NCBI GenBank assembly: GCA_028820505.1
Contig: JAPPIT010000102.1
Location: 23,829 to 87,828 of the forward strand
From: Defluviicoccus sp.
GTDB taxonomy: Bacteria; Pseudomonadota; Alphaproteobacteria; MPNO01
Reading direction: 5' to 3'
Length of the DNA: 64,000 nt
Positions 1 to 6,878 of this stretch are shown piece after piece. How positions within the stretch are numbered: the stretch's first letter is position 1; each line of letters opens with the position of its first letter. Below the pieces are notes generated by a model. That model ran no database searches, was not told the DNA's origin, and saw nothing but the letters and a program-made list of their open reading frames with translations. The translations under genes and the position numbers were made by a program.

Positions 1-526
1 CCGCCGCCGCGTCGCCGTCCTCGTGGAAGAAGCACTCGTTGCCCGGGCAATCGTCCCACAGCCGGGGCGCCCCCTCCTCCGCGGCGTCCGCCGGAGAGAC
101 CACCGCGGGCAGCGGCTCGTAATCGACCGCGATCCGCTCCGCGGCGTCGCGCGCGAGCGCGGCCGTCTCCGCCACCACCATCGCCACATAGTCGCCGACC
201 ACGCGGACCCGGTCGCGCGCCAGGATCGGGCGCGGCGGGCGGTACATATCGCTCCCGTCGCGGCCGAACCGCTTCTGGTCGCAGGGCAGATGACCGAGCC
301 CGTCGGCCTCGCAATCCTCGCCGGTCAGCACGCCGAGCACGCCCGGCACGGCCGCCGCCGCGCGCGCGTCGACGGACCGGATGCGGGCATGCGCATGGGG
401 CGAGCGCAGGATATGGGCATGGGCCTGACCGGGCAGGTTCAGGTCGTCGATATAGCGGCCGAGCCCCCTGAGCAGCCTCGGGTCCTCCAGCCGAGACACC
501 GGCTGCCCGATCGCGAACTCGCCCAT
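1..526 (-). CDS. Molybdenum hydroxylase (xanthine dehydrogenase/CoxL family) large subunit, partial 5' part
   Basis: The reverse complement reads MGEFAIGQPVSRLED... and stays open for about 175 codons to the window edge, so the C-terminal part lies outside. The start is preceded by GGAGGAAC. The N-terminal region resembles the 'a/b hammerhead' domain of xanthine dehydrogenase/aldehyde oxidase large subunits: LRSPHAHARI near residue 40, a PGVLGVLTG stretch, then VGDYVAMVVAET and AAERIAVDYEPLP. It is clearly paralogous to the gene at 15393-17726, sharing the LRSPHAHARI and DAAERIAVDYEPLPAV blocks. The substrate cannot be inferred because the molybdopterin-binding part is outside the window. The provided ORF track shows only the antisense shadow here. 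Confidence 0.88.
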   Translation of the reverse strand, partial: MGEFAIGQPVSRLEDPRLLRGLGRYIDDLNLPGQAHAHILRSPHAHARIRSVDARAAAAVPGVLGVLTGEDCEADGLGHLPCDQKRFGRDGSDMYRPPRPILARDRVRVVGDYVAMVVAETAALARDAAERIAVDYEPLPAVVSPADAAEEGAPRLWDDCPGNECFFHEDGDAAA

Positions 527-669
527 CGCCGCGTTCCTCCATGACCCCCGGCCCGCCGGGCCCGATGGTGTTCAAATCTCCGTGCGCGGGCAAGGACGGG
601 GGTTGCAAGCCCCCCTCCCTGCGCCCATCTGGACCGGGACGACGAACGCCATCCACGGAGGATCACGGG

Positions 670-1305
670 ATGCGGCTCTCACGAATCGCCAAGGGAACGG
701 CCGGCGCGCTGCTGTCGGCTTCGCTGCTCATGGGGGCCGGCGCCGCGGCGTCCGCCGCCACGGCGGTCGCGACCTTCGCCGGCGGCTGCTTCTGGTGCGT
801 CGAGTCCGACTTCGACAAGGTGCCGGGCGTGCTCGAGACCGAATCCGGCTATACCGGCGGCACGGTGGAGAACCCGACCTACGAGGCCGTGACGCAGGGC
901 GGAACCGGGCATTACGAGGCGGTGCGCATCACCTACGACCCGGCCAAGGTGACCTACGACCAGCTGCTCGACGTGTTCTGGCACAGCGTCGACCCGACCG
1001 ACGCCGGCGGGCAGTTCTGCGACCGGGGCGAGAGCTACAGGACCGCGGTGTTCTTCCACTCCCCGGCGCAGAAGCGGGCGGCCATCTCATCGAAGAAGGC
1101 AATCAACGATTCGGGCGCTCTCAAGGGCTCGATCGTCACCCCGGTCCTGATGGCCAAGGCCTTCTACCCGGCCGAGGAATACCACCAGGGCTATTACATG
1201 AAGGACCCGCTGCGCTACCGCTTCTACCGCTTCGGCTGCGGCCGCGACAACCGCCTCCGCGAGGTCTGGGGCAAGGACGCGCTGAGGGGGATCGAGAAGA
1301 AGTAG
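670..1305 (+). CDS. msrA: Peptide-methionine (S)-S-oxide reductase MsrA, probably exported
   Basis: MsrA reduces methionine-S-sulfoxide in oxidised proteins. The catalytic motif GGCFWCVE is present (Cys40 with this start), followed by the family blocks GYTGG, GTGHYEAV and the FWHSVDPTDAGGQFCDRG-like region; Cys residues near the C terminus (FGCGRDN) could resolve the disulfide. The ORF track opens at 541, but the ATG at 670 has GGAGG about 9 nt upstream and begins a typical signal peptide (basic MRLSRIAK, hydrophobic core, ASAATA). The protein is therefore probably periplasmic or membrane-anchored, unlike cytosolic MsrA. It has 211 residues, normal for the family, and stands as a single gene between two minus-strand units. 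Confidence 0.93.
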   Translation: MRLSRIAKGTAGALLSASLLMGAGAAASAATAVATFAGGCFWCVESDFDKVPGVLETESGYTGGTVENPTYEAVTQGGTGHYEAVRITYDPAKVTYDQLLDVFWHSVDPTDAGGQFCDRGESYRTAVFFHSPAQKRAAISSKKAINDSGALKGSIVTPVLMAKAFYPAEEYHQGYYMKDPLRYRFYRFGCGRDNRLREVWGKDALRGIEKK

Positions 1306-1317
1306 GGGATCCGCCGG

Positions 1318-1707
1318 TCACAACGCCGCCTCGACATCGGTCAGCGCGAAGTCTTCGCCCTTGAACAGGAGCGGCTCCCCCGTCGTCTCGGCGAGGGCGT
1401 AGGCGAAGCAGTCGCCGAAATTGAGCGCCGCCGGGTGGTTGCCCCTGCCGAACCGCCGCCACGCGCGCCGGGCGGCGGCGAGTTGTTCGGCGGTGACGGG
1501 CACGAGTTCCATTTCCGCCCGTTCCAACTGCCGATCCAGCGCATGGCCGGCAGCCTCGCCACCCCGGCTCTCCGCCACCATGGAGGCTTCCAGTACGTTG
1601 GCGACCGACATCCGGCGGGTGGGCGCGTTCGAGATCGCGGCGGCGTAGCGCTTCGCGTCGGTTTCGTGCAGCAGGATGGCAAGCAGCGCCGAGCTGTCGA
1701 CGATCAC
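1318..1707 (-). CDS. vapC: PIN-domain ribonuclease toxin, VapC family
   Basis: This 129-residue PIN-domain protein starts with MIVDSSALLAILL, giving the first conserved acidic residue at Asp4. Glu41 lies in the VLEASMV helix, and the later acidic positions are in LNFGDCFAYALA and LLFKGEDF. VapC toxins are Mg-dependent endoribonucleases, often acting on tRNA or rRNA, and are neutralised by VapB. The start is GTG and overlaps the stop of the upstream antitoxin by 4 nt (GTGA), so the two are translationally coupled. All four acidic PIN positions look intact, so the toxin is probably functional. Confidence 0.9.
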   Translation of the reverse strand: MIVDSSALLAILLHETDAKRYAAAISNAPTRRMSVANVLEASMVAESRGGEAAGHALDRQLERAEMELVPVTAEQLAAARRAWRRFGRGNHPAALNFGDCFAYALAETTGEPLLFKGEDFALTDVEAAL

Positions 1708-1961
1708 TTGGGCAGTCCGCGCTCGTCGTATAGGAAATCGCCGTGCTCAACGGCCGACGGGCCCGGCTTCAGGTGCGCAGCGCAGCGCTTTCCGATCGCC
1801 ATCAGATCCTCAACCAACGCCTCCTTGTCGCGGGCGCGCTTCTCCCGCTCCAGCCGATCGCGCAACGCGACCGTGATCGCGCCGGTCTTGGTTTCGCCGG
1901 TCAGTTCCGCGAGCTCGGCGGCGAGCCGGCAGGTTTCCTCGTTCTTGATGTTAAGGCTCAT
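1704..1961 (-). CDS. vapB: VapB-type antitoxin (Rv0623-like transcription factor family)
   Basis: The 85-residue protein begins MSLNIKNEET and has the AAELAELTGETKTGAITVALRDRLERE segment typical of the PSK/Rv0623-type VapB antitoxins that pair with PIN toxins. Its N-terminal part is expected to bind operator DNA and its C-terminal part (FLYDERGLPK) to wrap the toxin active site. The ORF track shows it only as the tail of a longer frame; the internal ATG at 1961 is chosen because the family starts there and because the operator palindrome lies directly upstream. It is followed by vapC with a 4-nt overlap. Confidence 0.88.
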   Translation of the reverse strand: MSLNIKNEETCRLAAELAELTGETKTGAITVALRDRLEREKRARDKEALVEDLMAIGKRCAAHLKPGPSAVEHGDFLYDERGLPK

Positions 1962-1973
1962 GGCGGTTTCCGA

Positions 1974-2002
1974 GGGTAGACGGGCAAGTATCGTGTCTAC
2001 CC
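1974..2002. promoter_or_regulatory. Probable vapBC operator (inverted repeat)
   Basis: A perfect 8-bp inverted repeat, GGGTAGAC...GTCTACCC, is separated by 13 nt and ends 12 nt upstream of the vapB start. On the minus strand a -10-like GATACT lies between the arms. This is the usual layout of an autoregulated VapB-VapC operator overlapping its promoter. The repeat is seen directly; the regulatory role is inferred. Confidence 0.65.
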
Positions 2003-2062
2003 TACTGCGCGCCGCCGCGCAATGCCGACGGCGGGTATCGCGTCCCCCGGGCACGTGAAACG

Positions 2063-2449
2063 TCAGGAACCGGGCAGGCGTGCGAGGAAGCGTTCGAGAT
2101 CGACGGCGACGCGGTCGTGGGTGCCCCGGACGAAGACGCGGCCGGCATCCTCCCCCGTCACCTCGAAGCGGCAGCGGCGGCCGTCTATCGCGGCGATGCG
2201 GGCCTCGAGCCTCACCGTCCGGCCGACGGGAACCGGGGCCGTGCGTTCGAGGTCGAGATGGACCCCGACGCTCGCCTCGCCCGGCCCGTACCCCGGCTTC
2301 ATCGCCTCGTCGCAGGCGATCTCGCAGAACAGGGTGAGCCACGGGTCGGAGAGGAACGGGAGGTCGGGATAGCCGTTCCCGGGCCCGGTATGGCGCGGCT
2401 CGACCGCCGCCTCGTAGCATCCGGTCATGCCGACCGAATAGCGGCCCAT
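2063..2449 (-). CDS. Hotdog-fold thioesterase-like protein (first FlK-like copy)
   Basis: This 128-residue protein has a hotdog-fold pattern resembling fluoroacetyl-CoA thioesterase FlK-type proteins. A short N-terminal strand is followed by a helix (DPWLTLFCEIACDEAMKPGYGPGE) carrying a possible catalytic Glu, then VGVHLDLERTAPVPVGRTVRLEARI, the strand pattern that carries acyl-CoA substrates in this superfamily. It lies 4 nt downstream of a second protein of the same family (2454-2831) and belongs to the same minus-strand operon as the MBL hydrolase. The two copies could form a heteromeric thioesterase. The acyl-CoA substrate is unknown. Confidence 0.7.
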   Translation of the reverse strand: MGRYSVGMTGCYEAAVEPRHTGPGNGYPDLPFLSDPWLTLFCEIACDEAMKPGYGPGEASVGVHLDLERTAPVPVGRTVRLEARIAAIDGRRCRFEVTGEDAGRVFVRGTHDRVAVDLERFLARLPGS

Positions 2450-2453
2450 GCGG

Positions 2454-2831
2454 CTACGTTCCGGCCGCTACGAGGAGGGAGGCGCGGTCCCGGGCGGTCC
2501 ACACGACGGTGCCGGCCATCAGCGTTCCGCCGCCGCCGCGCGCCTCCACGGCGAGGCCGATCTCCTGCCCGTCGACCTCCGTCACCCGCGCGGCCGCCAC
2601 GATGCGGGAACCGGGAGCCGCCGCCCTCAGGTGGGCGAGCGTCGTGCGGAGCGGCACCGCCACCTCCCCTTTCGAGAGGGCGGGCGCGATGGCACGCTGC
2701 GCGGCGAGCGCGCAGAAATGCGCCAGCATCGGCGTCGCGACGACGCGCACCCCGTCATTCCCCAGCGCATGCGCGGTATGGCGGTCCTCGACGACGACCT
2801 CGTAGATGCCTTCCGCGCCGGGCTCGATCAT
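2454..2831 (-). CDS. Hotdog-fold thioesterase, FlK-like (second copy)
   Basis: This 125-residue protein starts at the ATG inside the ATGA overlap with the upstream MBL gene. It contains TPMLAHFCALAAQRAIAPALSKGE, then the strand blocks VPLRTTLAHLRAAAPGSRI and EVDGQEIGLAVEARGG, matching the FlK-type hotdog pattern (helix residues followed by the T..HL..APvG segment). FlK-family members hydrolyse small acyl-CoA thioesters. The start is chosen over the much longer track ORF because homology begins only here and the overlap is exact. It is a paralogue of the gene at 2063-2449. Confidence 0.78.
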   Translation of the reverse strand: MIEPGAEGIYEVVVEDRHTAHALGNDGVRVVATPMLAHFCALAAQRAIAPALSKGEVAVPLRTTLAHLRAAAPGSRIVAAARVTEVDGQEIGLAVEARGGGGTLMAGTVVWTARDRASLLVAAGT

Positions 2832-3856
2832 CGATCCGCCCGGCGGTAGCGGATCAGCCCGTCGGGCTCGTCCTCCATGCGGACCAGCGTTCCCTCGGTC
2901 ACCAGGTAGTGCAGGTGGGACAGCGCCTCGCCCATCGCGAAGGCGATCTGATGGTTGTCGAGCTCGCGCTTGAACAGCACCGGGATGAGCTCGAGCGCGG
3001 TCCGGGGCTCGACGCAGAAATCGCGCGCGATGTCGAGCCGCTCGCGGTGATGCTCCTGGAGATAGTCGAGCCGTTCGAGGAGCCCGTAGAATGGCCGGTT
3101 GTGCGAGGGCAGCACGAAGCACTCCCCGGGCAGGTGGCGGAACCGGTCGAAGCTCTCGACGAAATGGCGCAGCGGATCGCCCTCGGGCTCGGAGAACCAG
3201 ACGCTGATATTGGTGGTGATGCGGGGCAGCACCTGGTCGCCGGAGATCAGCACCTCGAGCTCCGGGCAGTAGAGCGAGGCGTGCTCGGGCGAGTGCCCGC
3301 CGCCGACGATGGTCTGCCATTGGCGGCCGCCGATCTCGAACGCGCCATTGTGCCAGATGCGCCGTACCCTGGGCGGCACCGGCGTCGTCCAGCGGCCGAA
3401 ATTGCCGACCCCGGCGCGGTAGGCGTCCACGCTGTGTTCGTCGATCCCGTTCTTGCGGAAGAACTGCATCCAGCCCTCGACGTCGTGGGTGACGTCCTGG
3501 GTCCAGGCGAGGTGGGCCTGCAACCATTCGCCGTAGGTCATCCAGAGCGCGGTGCCGTACTCCTCCTGCAGCCAGCCGGCGAGGCCGAGATGGTCGGGGT
3601 GGAAGTGGGTGACGATGGCGCGCTTGAGGGGGCGGTCGCCGAACCGCTTGAGCACGTCGACCCAGTGCGCCTTCACGTCGTCGCCGTTCCAGCCCGTGTC
3701 GACGACCGTCCAGCCGTCGCCGTCCTCGATCAGATAGAGGTTGATGTGGTCGAGCGCGAAGGGGAGCGGCATCTTGAGCCAGTAAATGCCGGGCGCGACC
3801 TCCAGGGTCTCGCCGTATTCGAGGTCTTCGTGGGGGTAACGCGGCTCGCTCGGCAT
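2828..3856 (-). CDS. MBL-fold metallo-hydrolase
   Basis: A 342-residue metallo-beta-lactamase-fold protein. The metal motif HFHPDH gives H84, H86, D88 and H89. Further metal ligands are expected in GGGHSPEHASLYC and in SGDQVLPRITTN, and PSHNRPF carries the last His. The C-terminal helical region (about residues 260-342) resembles the winged-helix cap of LACTB2/RNase-Z-like hydrolases acting on thioesters or lactones. The track ORF runs upstream to 4213, but that extension is basic and low-complexity; the ATG at 3856 precedes the first recognisable block (YGETLEVAPGIYWL). It is translationally coupled to two thioesterases, suggesting a shared acyl substrate. Confidence 0.85.
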   Translation of the reverse strand: MPSEPRYPHEDLEYGETLEVAPGIYWLKMPLPFALDHINLYLIEDGDGWTVVDTGWNGDDVKAHWVDVLKRFGDRPLKRAIVTHFHPDHLGLAGWLQEEYGTALWMTYGEWLQAHLAWTQDVTHDVEGWMQFFRKNGIDEHSVDAYRAGVGNFGRWTTPVPPRVRRIWHNGAFEIGGRQWQTIVGGGHSPEHASLYCPELEVLISGDQVLPRITTNISVWFSEPEGDPLRHFVESFDRFRHLPGECFVLPSHNRPFYGLLERLDYLQEHHRERLDIARDFCVEPRTALELIPVLFKRELDNHQIAFAMGEALSHLHYLVTEGTLVRMEDEPDGLIRYRRADR

Positions 3857-4003
3857 GTCGTCCTGCTCCGAAGTCCGGGGGCTGCCGGCGCGGGAATGCC
3901 CCGGCGGGCCGGGCGCTCCGTCCGCATGCGGAAGCCGGTGCATTCGGGGATTCGGCAGCGCGCGGAACCTAGCAGCGGCGCGGTCGGACGGCAACCGCGC
4001 TTC

Positions 4004-4033
4004 TTGCCGCGTCGAGACCGGTTCACCTAGACT
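4004..4033 (+). promoter_or_regulatory. Possible sigma70-type promoter for the amidohydrolase-P450 pair
   Basis: TTGCCG and TAGACT are separated by 18 nt, 70 nt upstream of the amidohydrolase ATG, in the 247-nt divergent gap between the MBL operon and this pair. The match is weak; no other element was convincing in this gap. Confidence 0.3.
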
Positions 4034-4103
4034 TGCCGCACGGCGCGAAGGAGCGCGTCGCCGGCGTTCCGGACCGGCGCCGATACCGAGCGAGGTTGAC
4101 GAT

Positions 4104-5318
4104 ATGGACACGATCGAACGGGGCACCGCGCGGACCGAACTCGCCGAGCTCAAGCGAACCGCCGGCACGCGCGACGTCCTCGCCCGCGCCGCGCGCCAGG
4201 CGAGGGAGCGCAATTTCGACGACTATCTGATCGTCGACGTGGACGCCCATCATTTCGAGAACCAATCCTGGTCGGAGATCGTCGAATACGTCCCCGACCC
4301 GGTGATCCGCGAAATCGCGTCCAGCTTCCGCGTCGGGCCGAACGCGAGCGAAATCGGCCCCGGGATCATGCAGGTCAGCAGCTGGCCGGCCAACCAGAGC
4401 GTGGGCGGCCGCATTCCGCACGAACCCGGCATCCTCGAACCCGGCGAGCCCGGGGTCCAGCGCGACGTCAGCCTGGTCCGGCGCGCGATCGAGAGCTTCG
4501 GCATCGACTACCAGGTGATCTTCCCGACGCCGATGCTGGCGCTCGGCCTGCATCCCGAGATCGAGGTCGAGATCGCGCTCTCGCGCGGCTACAACCGGTG
4601 GGTGACGGAACGGATCCTGTCGGCCGACGACCGGATCAAGTCGATGCTGTACCTCCCCTTCAACGACCCTCCGGCCTGCGAGGAGATCGTCGAGCGCTAC
4701 GGCGGGACCCAGGGCGTGGTCGGCTTCATGGTGACCTCGGTGCGCTACAAGCCGGTGCACCACAACGCCTATATGCGGCTCTACCGGATGATCGAGGAGC
4801 GCGGGCTCACGCTCGGCTTCCACGCCGGGCCGAACTGGGGCGGCGACGGCTATGTCCGCCAGCTCAACCGCTTCCTCACCATGCACGCGATCTCGTTCTC
4901 GCTGTGCAACATGGTTCATCTCGCCAACTGGGTGATGAACGGTTTGCCGGAGCGCTTCCCGGACCTCCCGGTGGTATGGATCGAGAGCGGCATCGCGTGG
5001 CTCGCCTTCATGATGCCCCGGCTCGACAACGAGTACCTGATGCGCTCGTCCGAGGCGCCCGCGCTGAAACGCCTGCCGAGCGAATATATCGGGGAGATGT
5101 ACTACACCTCGCAGCCGCTGGAGCGCACCAACCTCAAGCTGCTGGAGGCGACCTGCGACGCGTTCAACGCGCCCACGCAGATGATGTACTCGTCCGACTG
5201 GCCGCACTGGGACTTCGACGCGCCGAGCGTGATCTTCGACCTGCCCTTCTTCGACGAGCAGGCCAAGCGCAACATCCTCGGCCTCACCGCCAAGCGCGTG
5301 TTCCGTATCGAGGACTAG
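4104..5318 (+). CDS. Amidohydrolase family protein (Amidohydrolase_2 / ACMSD-like)
   Basis: A 404-residue TIM-barrel metal-dependent hydrolase or decarboxylase of the amidohydrolase-2 family. The N-terminal metal motif is VDVDAHHFE. LGFHAGPNWGG supplies a barrel His, NMVHLANWV another, and YSSDWPHWDFD near the C terminus contains the conserved active-site Asp. Many members of this branch are non-oxidative decarboxylases or hydrolases of aromatic-derived acids. The ATG at 4104 is chosen; the upstream extension in the track is arginine-rich noise. A cytochrome P450 follows after 9 nt, so the two probably form an operon. A related gene lies at 23565-24632. Confidence 0.85.
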   Translation: MDTIERGTARTELAELKRTAGTRDVLARAARQARERNFDDYLIVDVDAHHFENQSWSEIVEYVPDPVIREIASSFRVGPNASEIGPGIMQVSSWPANQSVGGRIPHEPGILEPGEPGVQRDVSLVRRAIESFGIDYQVIFPTPMLALGLHPEIEVEIALSRGYNRWVTERILSADDRIKSMLYLPFNDPPACEEIVERYGGTQGVVGFMVTSVRYKPVHHNAYMRLYRMIEERGLTLGFHAGPNWGGDGYVRQLNRFLTMHAISFSLCNMVHLANWVMNGLPERFPDLPVVWIESGIAWLAFMMPRLDNEYLMRSSEAPALKRLPSEYIGEMYYTSQPLERTNLKLLEATCDAFNAPTQMMYSSDWPHWDFDAPSVIFDLPFFDEQAKRNILGLTAKRVFRIED

Positions 5319-5327
5319 GCTTCGGCC

Positions 5328-6542
5328 GTGGACGACAGGGCGCTTGCCGACGGGTTCGAGATCGCGCGCCTGACGCGGGATTTCCTCGACGATCCCTTCC
5401 CCACCTACCATGCGCTCAGGCGCCACGCGCCGGTAAAGCGGATGGCGGACGGCTCGGTATTCCTCACGCGCTATGCCGACGTCGACGAGGTCTATCACGA
5501 CCCGGAGCGGTATTCGTCGGACAAGACGGTCGATTTCCGGCCCGCGATGGGGGACACCCCGCTCTACGAGCACCACACGACGAGCCTGGTGTTCAACGAC
5601 GCGCCCTACCACACGCGCGTGCGGAAACGGCTGATGCCCGCCTTCACCCCGCGCGCGCTCAGGGCGCTGCAGCCCCGCGTCGAAGCGGTGGTCGACGAGA
5701 TGCTGGATTCCATCGCGGAAAAGGGGTCCTGCGACCTGATCCGCGACCTCGCCTCGGCGCTGCCGGTCGAGCTGATCGGCGACATGCTCGGCATCCCGCG
5801 CCCCGAGCGAGCGCCGCTCCGGGCCTGGTCGCTGGCGATCCTGAGCGGCCTCGAACCGCGGCCGACGGCGGACCAGGTGGCGCGCGGCTCGGACGCGGTC
5901 GAGGAGTTCAAGGACTACCTGAGGACCCTGGTCGCGCGCCGCCTGCGGGATGCGGGCGACGACGACGCCGAAGTCCTGTCGAAGCTGATCGGCCCCGACG
6001 AGGCGGGCGAGGCGCTGAGCGAGCTCGAGCTGCTGCACAACTGCATCTTCCTCTTGAACGCGGGCCACGAGACGACGACCAACCTGATCGGCAACGGGGT
6101 CGAGGCGCTGATCCGCTTCCCCGACCAGATGCGGCGGCTGCGCGACGACCCTAGCCTGATCGGCACCGCGGTCGAGGAGTTCCTGCGCTACGAGAGCTCC
6201 AACCAGATCGGCAACCGGCGGCTCAGGGTCGACGCGGCGTTGGGCGGCGAAATGCTCGCGGCCGGGACCTACATCCACATGTCGATCGGCGCCGCCAACC
6301 GCGATCCGGCGGAGTTCCCCGACCCCGACCGGCTCGACATCGCGCGCACGCCCAACCGCCACCTCGCCTTCGGCGCCGGGGTGCACGCCTGCGCCGGCAT
6401 GTCGCTCGCCCGGATGGAGGGCAAGGTGGCCGTCGGCAAGCTGGTCGCCCGGTTCCGCAACATCGAACTCGCGGGCACGCCGGAACGCGGCGGCCGCGCC
6501 CGCTTCCGCGGCTTCAACAGCCTGCCGCTTTCGGTACGGTAG
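5328..6542 (+). CDS. Cytochrome P450
   Basis: A 404-residue soluble bacterial class I P450. The I-helix oxygen-binding motif AGHETTTN is at about 245-252, the K-helix ExxR is at EEFLR (283-287), and the haem loop FGAGVHACAG places the axial thiolate at Cys355. The expected length and the full set of signatures indicate an intact monooxygenase. It starts with GTG and lies 9 nt after the amidohydrolase, implying a shared pathway. No ferredoxin or ferredoxin reductase gene is adjacent, so electrons must come from partners encoded elsewhere. The substrate is unknown. Confidence 0.95.
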   Translation: MDDRALADGFEIARLTRDFLDDPFPTYHALRRHAPVKRMADGSVFLTRYADVDEVYHDPERYSSDKTVDFRPAMGDTPLYEHHTTSLVFNDAPYHTRVRKRLMPAFTPRALRALQPRVEAVVDEMLDSIAEKGSCDLIRDLASALPVELIGDMLGIPRPERAPLRAWSLAILSGLEPRPTADQVARGSDAVEEFKDYLRTLVARRLRDAGDDDAEVLSKLIGPDEAGEALSELELLHNCIFLLNAGHETTTNLIGNGVEALIRFPDQMRRLRDDPSLIGTAVEEFLRYESSNQIGNRRLRVDAALGGEMLAAGTYIHMSIGAANRDPAEFPDPDRLDIARTPNRHLAFGAGVHACAGMSLARMEGKVAVGKLVARFRNIELAGTPERGGRARFRGFNSLPLSVR

Positions 6543-6556
6543 GGGGGTGACGAGAG

Positions 6557-6736
6557 TCAGACGATGCCAGGCTCCGGTGGGTCGTCTTTGAGCAACATTG
6601 CGAAGACTTCGCGGAGGTTGGCGTTGAGCTCGTCGAGCGTCTCGCCCTGGCTGTGAGCACCGGGAAAGCCTGGAACGTAACCGACGTAGAGGCCTGTATC
6701 GGGGCAAAGTTCTACGACTGCGGTATAAGTGTGCAT
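6557..6736 (-). CDS. HicB-family antitoxin-like protein, solo
   Basis: A 59-residue ORF missing from the track was found by reading the reverse strand: MHTYTAVVELCPDTGLYVGYVPGFPG..., followed by HSQGETLDELNANLREVFAMLL. This is the partial RNase-H-like fold typical of HicB and UPF0150 proteins (YVxYVPGFPGahSQGeTldEa.aNl.E). HicB normally neutralises a HicA mRNA interferase encoded next to it. No HicA-sized frame is present: the P450 ends 15 nt downstream and only 142 nt separate it from the next gene upstream. There is also no C-terminal DNA-binding extension, so this is a minimal orphan HicB. Confidence 0.8.
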   Translation of the reverse strand: MHTYTAVVELCPDTGLYVGYVPGFPGAHSQGETLDELNANLREVFAMLLKDDPPEPGIV

Positions 6737-6878
6737 CGAGGCGACAATCCGATTTTGACTTGCGACCAGTTTAGCCGCGACCGCAGACTGTCGGAAGCAG
6801 GATTGCGCGTGCGGCGGGAAAGGTCGAAACGCTTGCTGCTTTCGCTACGATAGGACCGGACCTAACGGAGACAGGACC

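Noticed and set aside
2117-4030. 637-residue plus-strand ORF
   Set aside because: Antisense to the thioesterase-MBL operon, whose proteins carry clear motifs; shadow.
4023-6707. 894-residue minus-strand ORF
   Set aside because: Antisense to the amidohydrolase and P450, both with complete motifs; composition is that of a shadow frame.
6737-6878. HicA toxin next to HicB
   Set aside because: The gap is too short and shows no frame with the HicA pattern.
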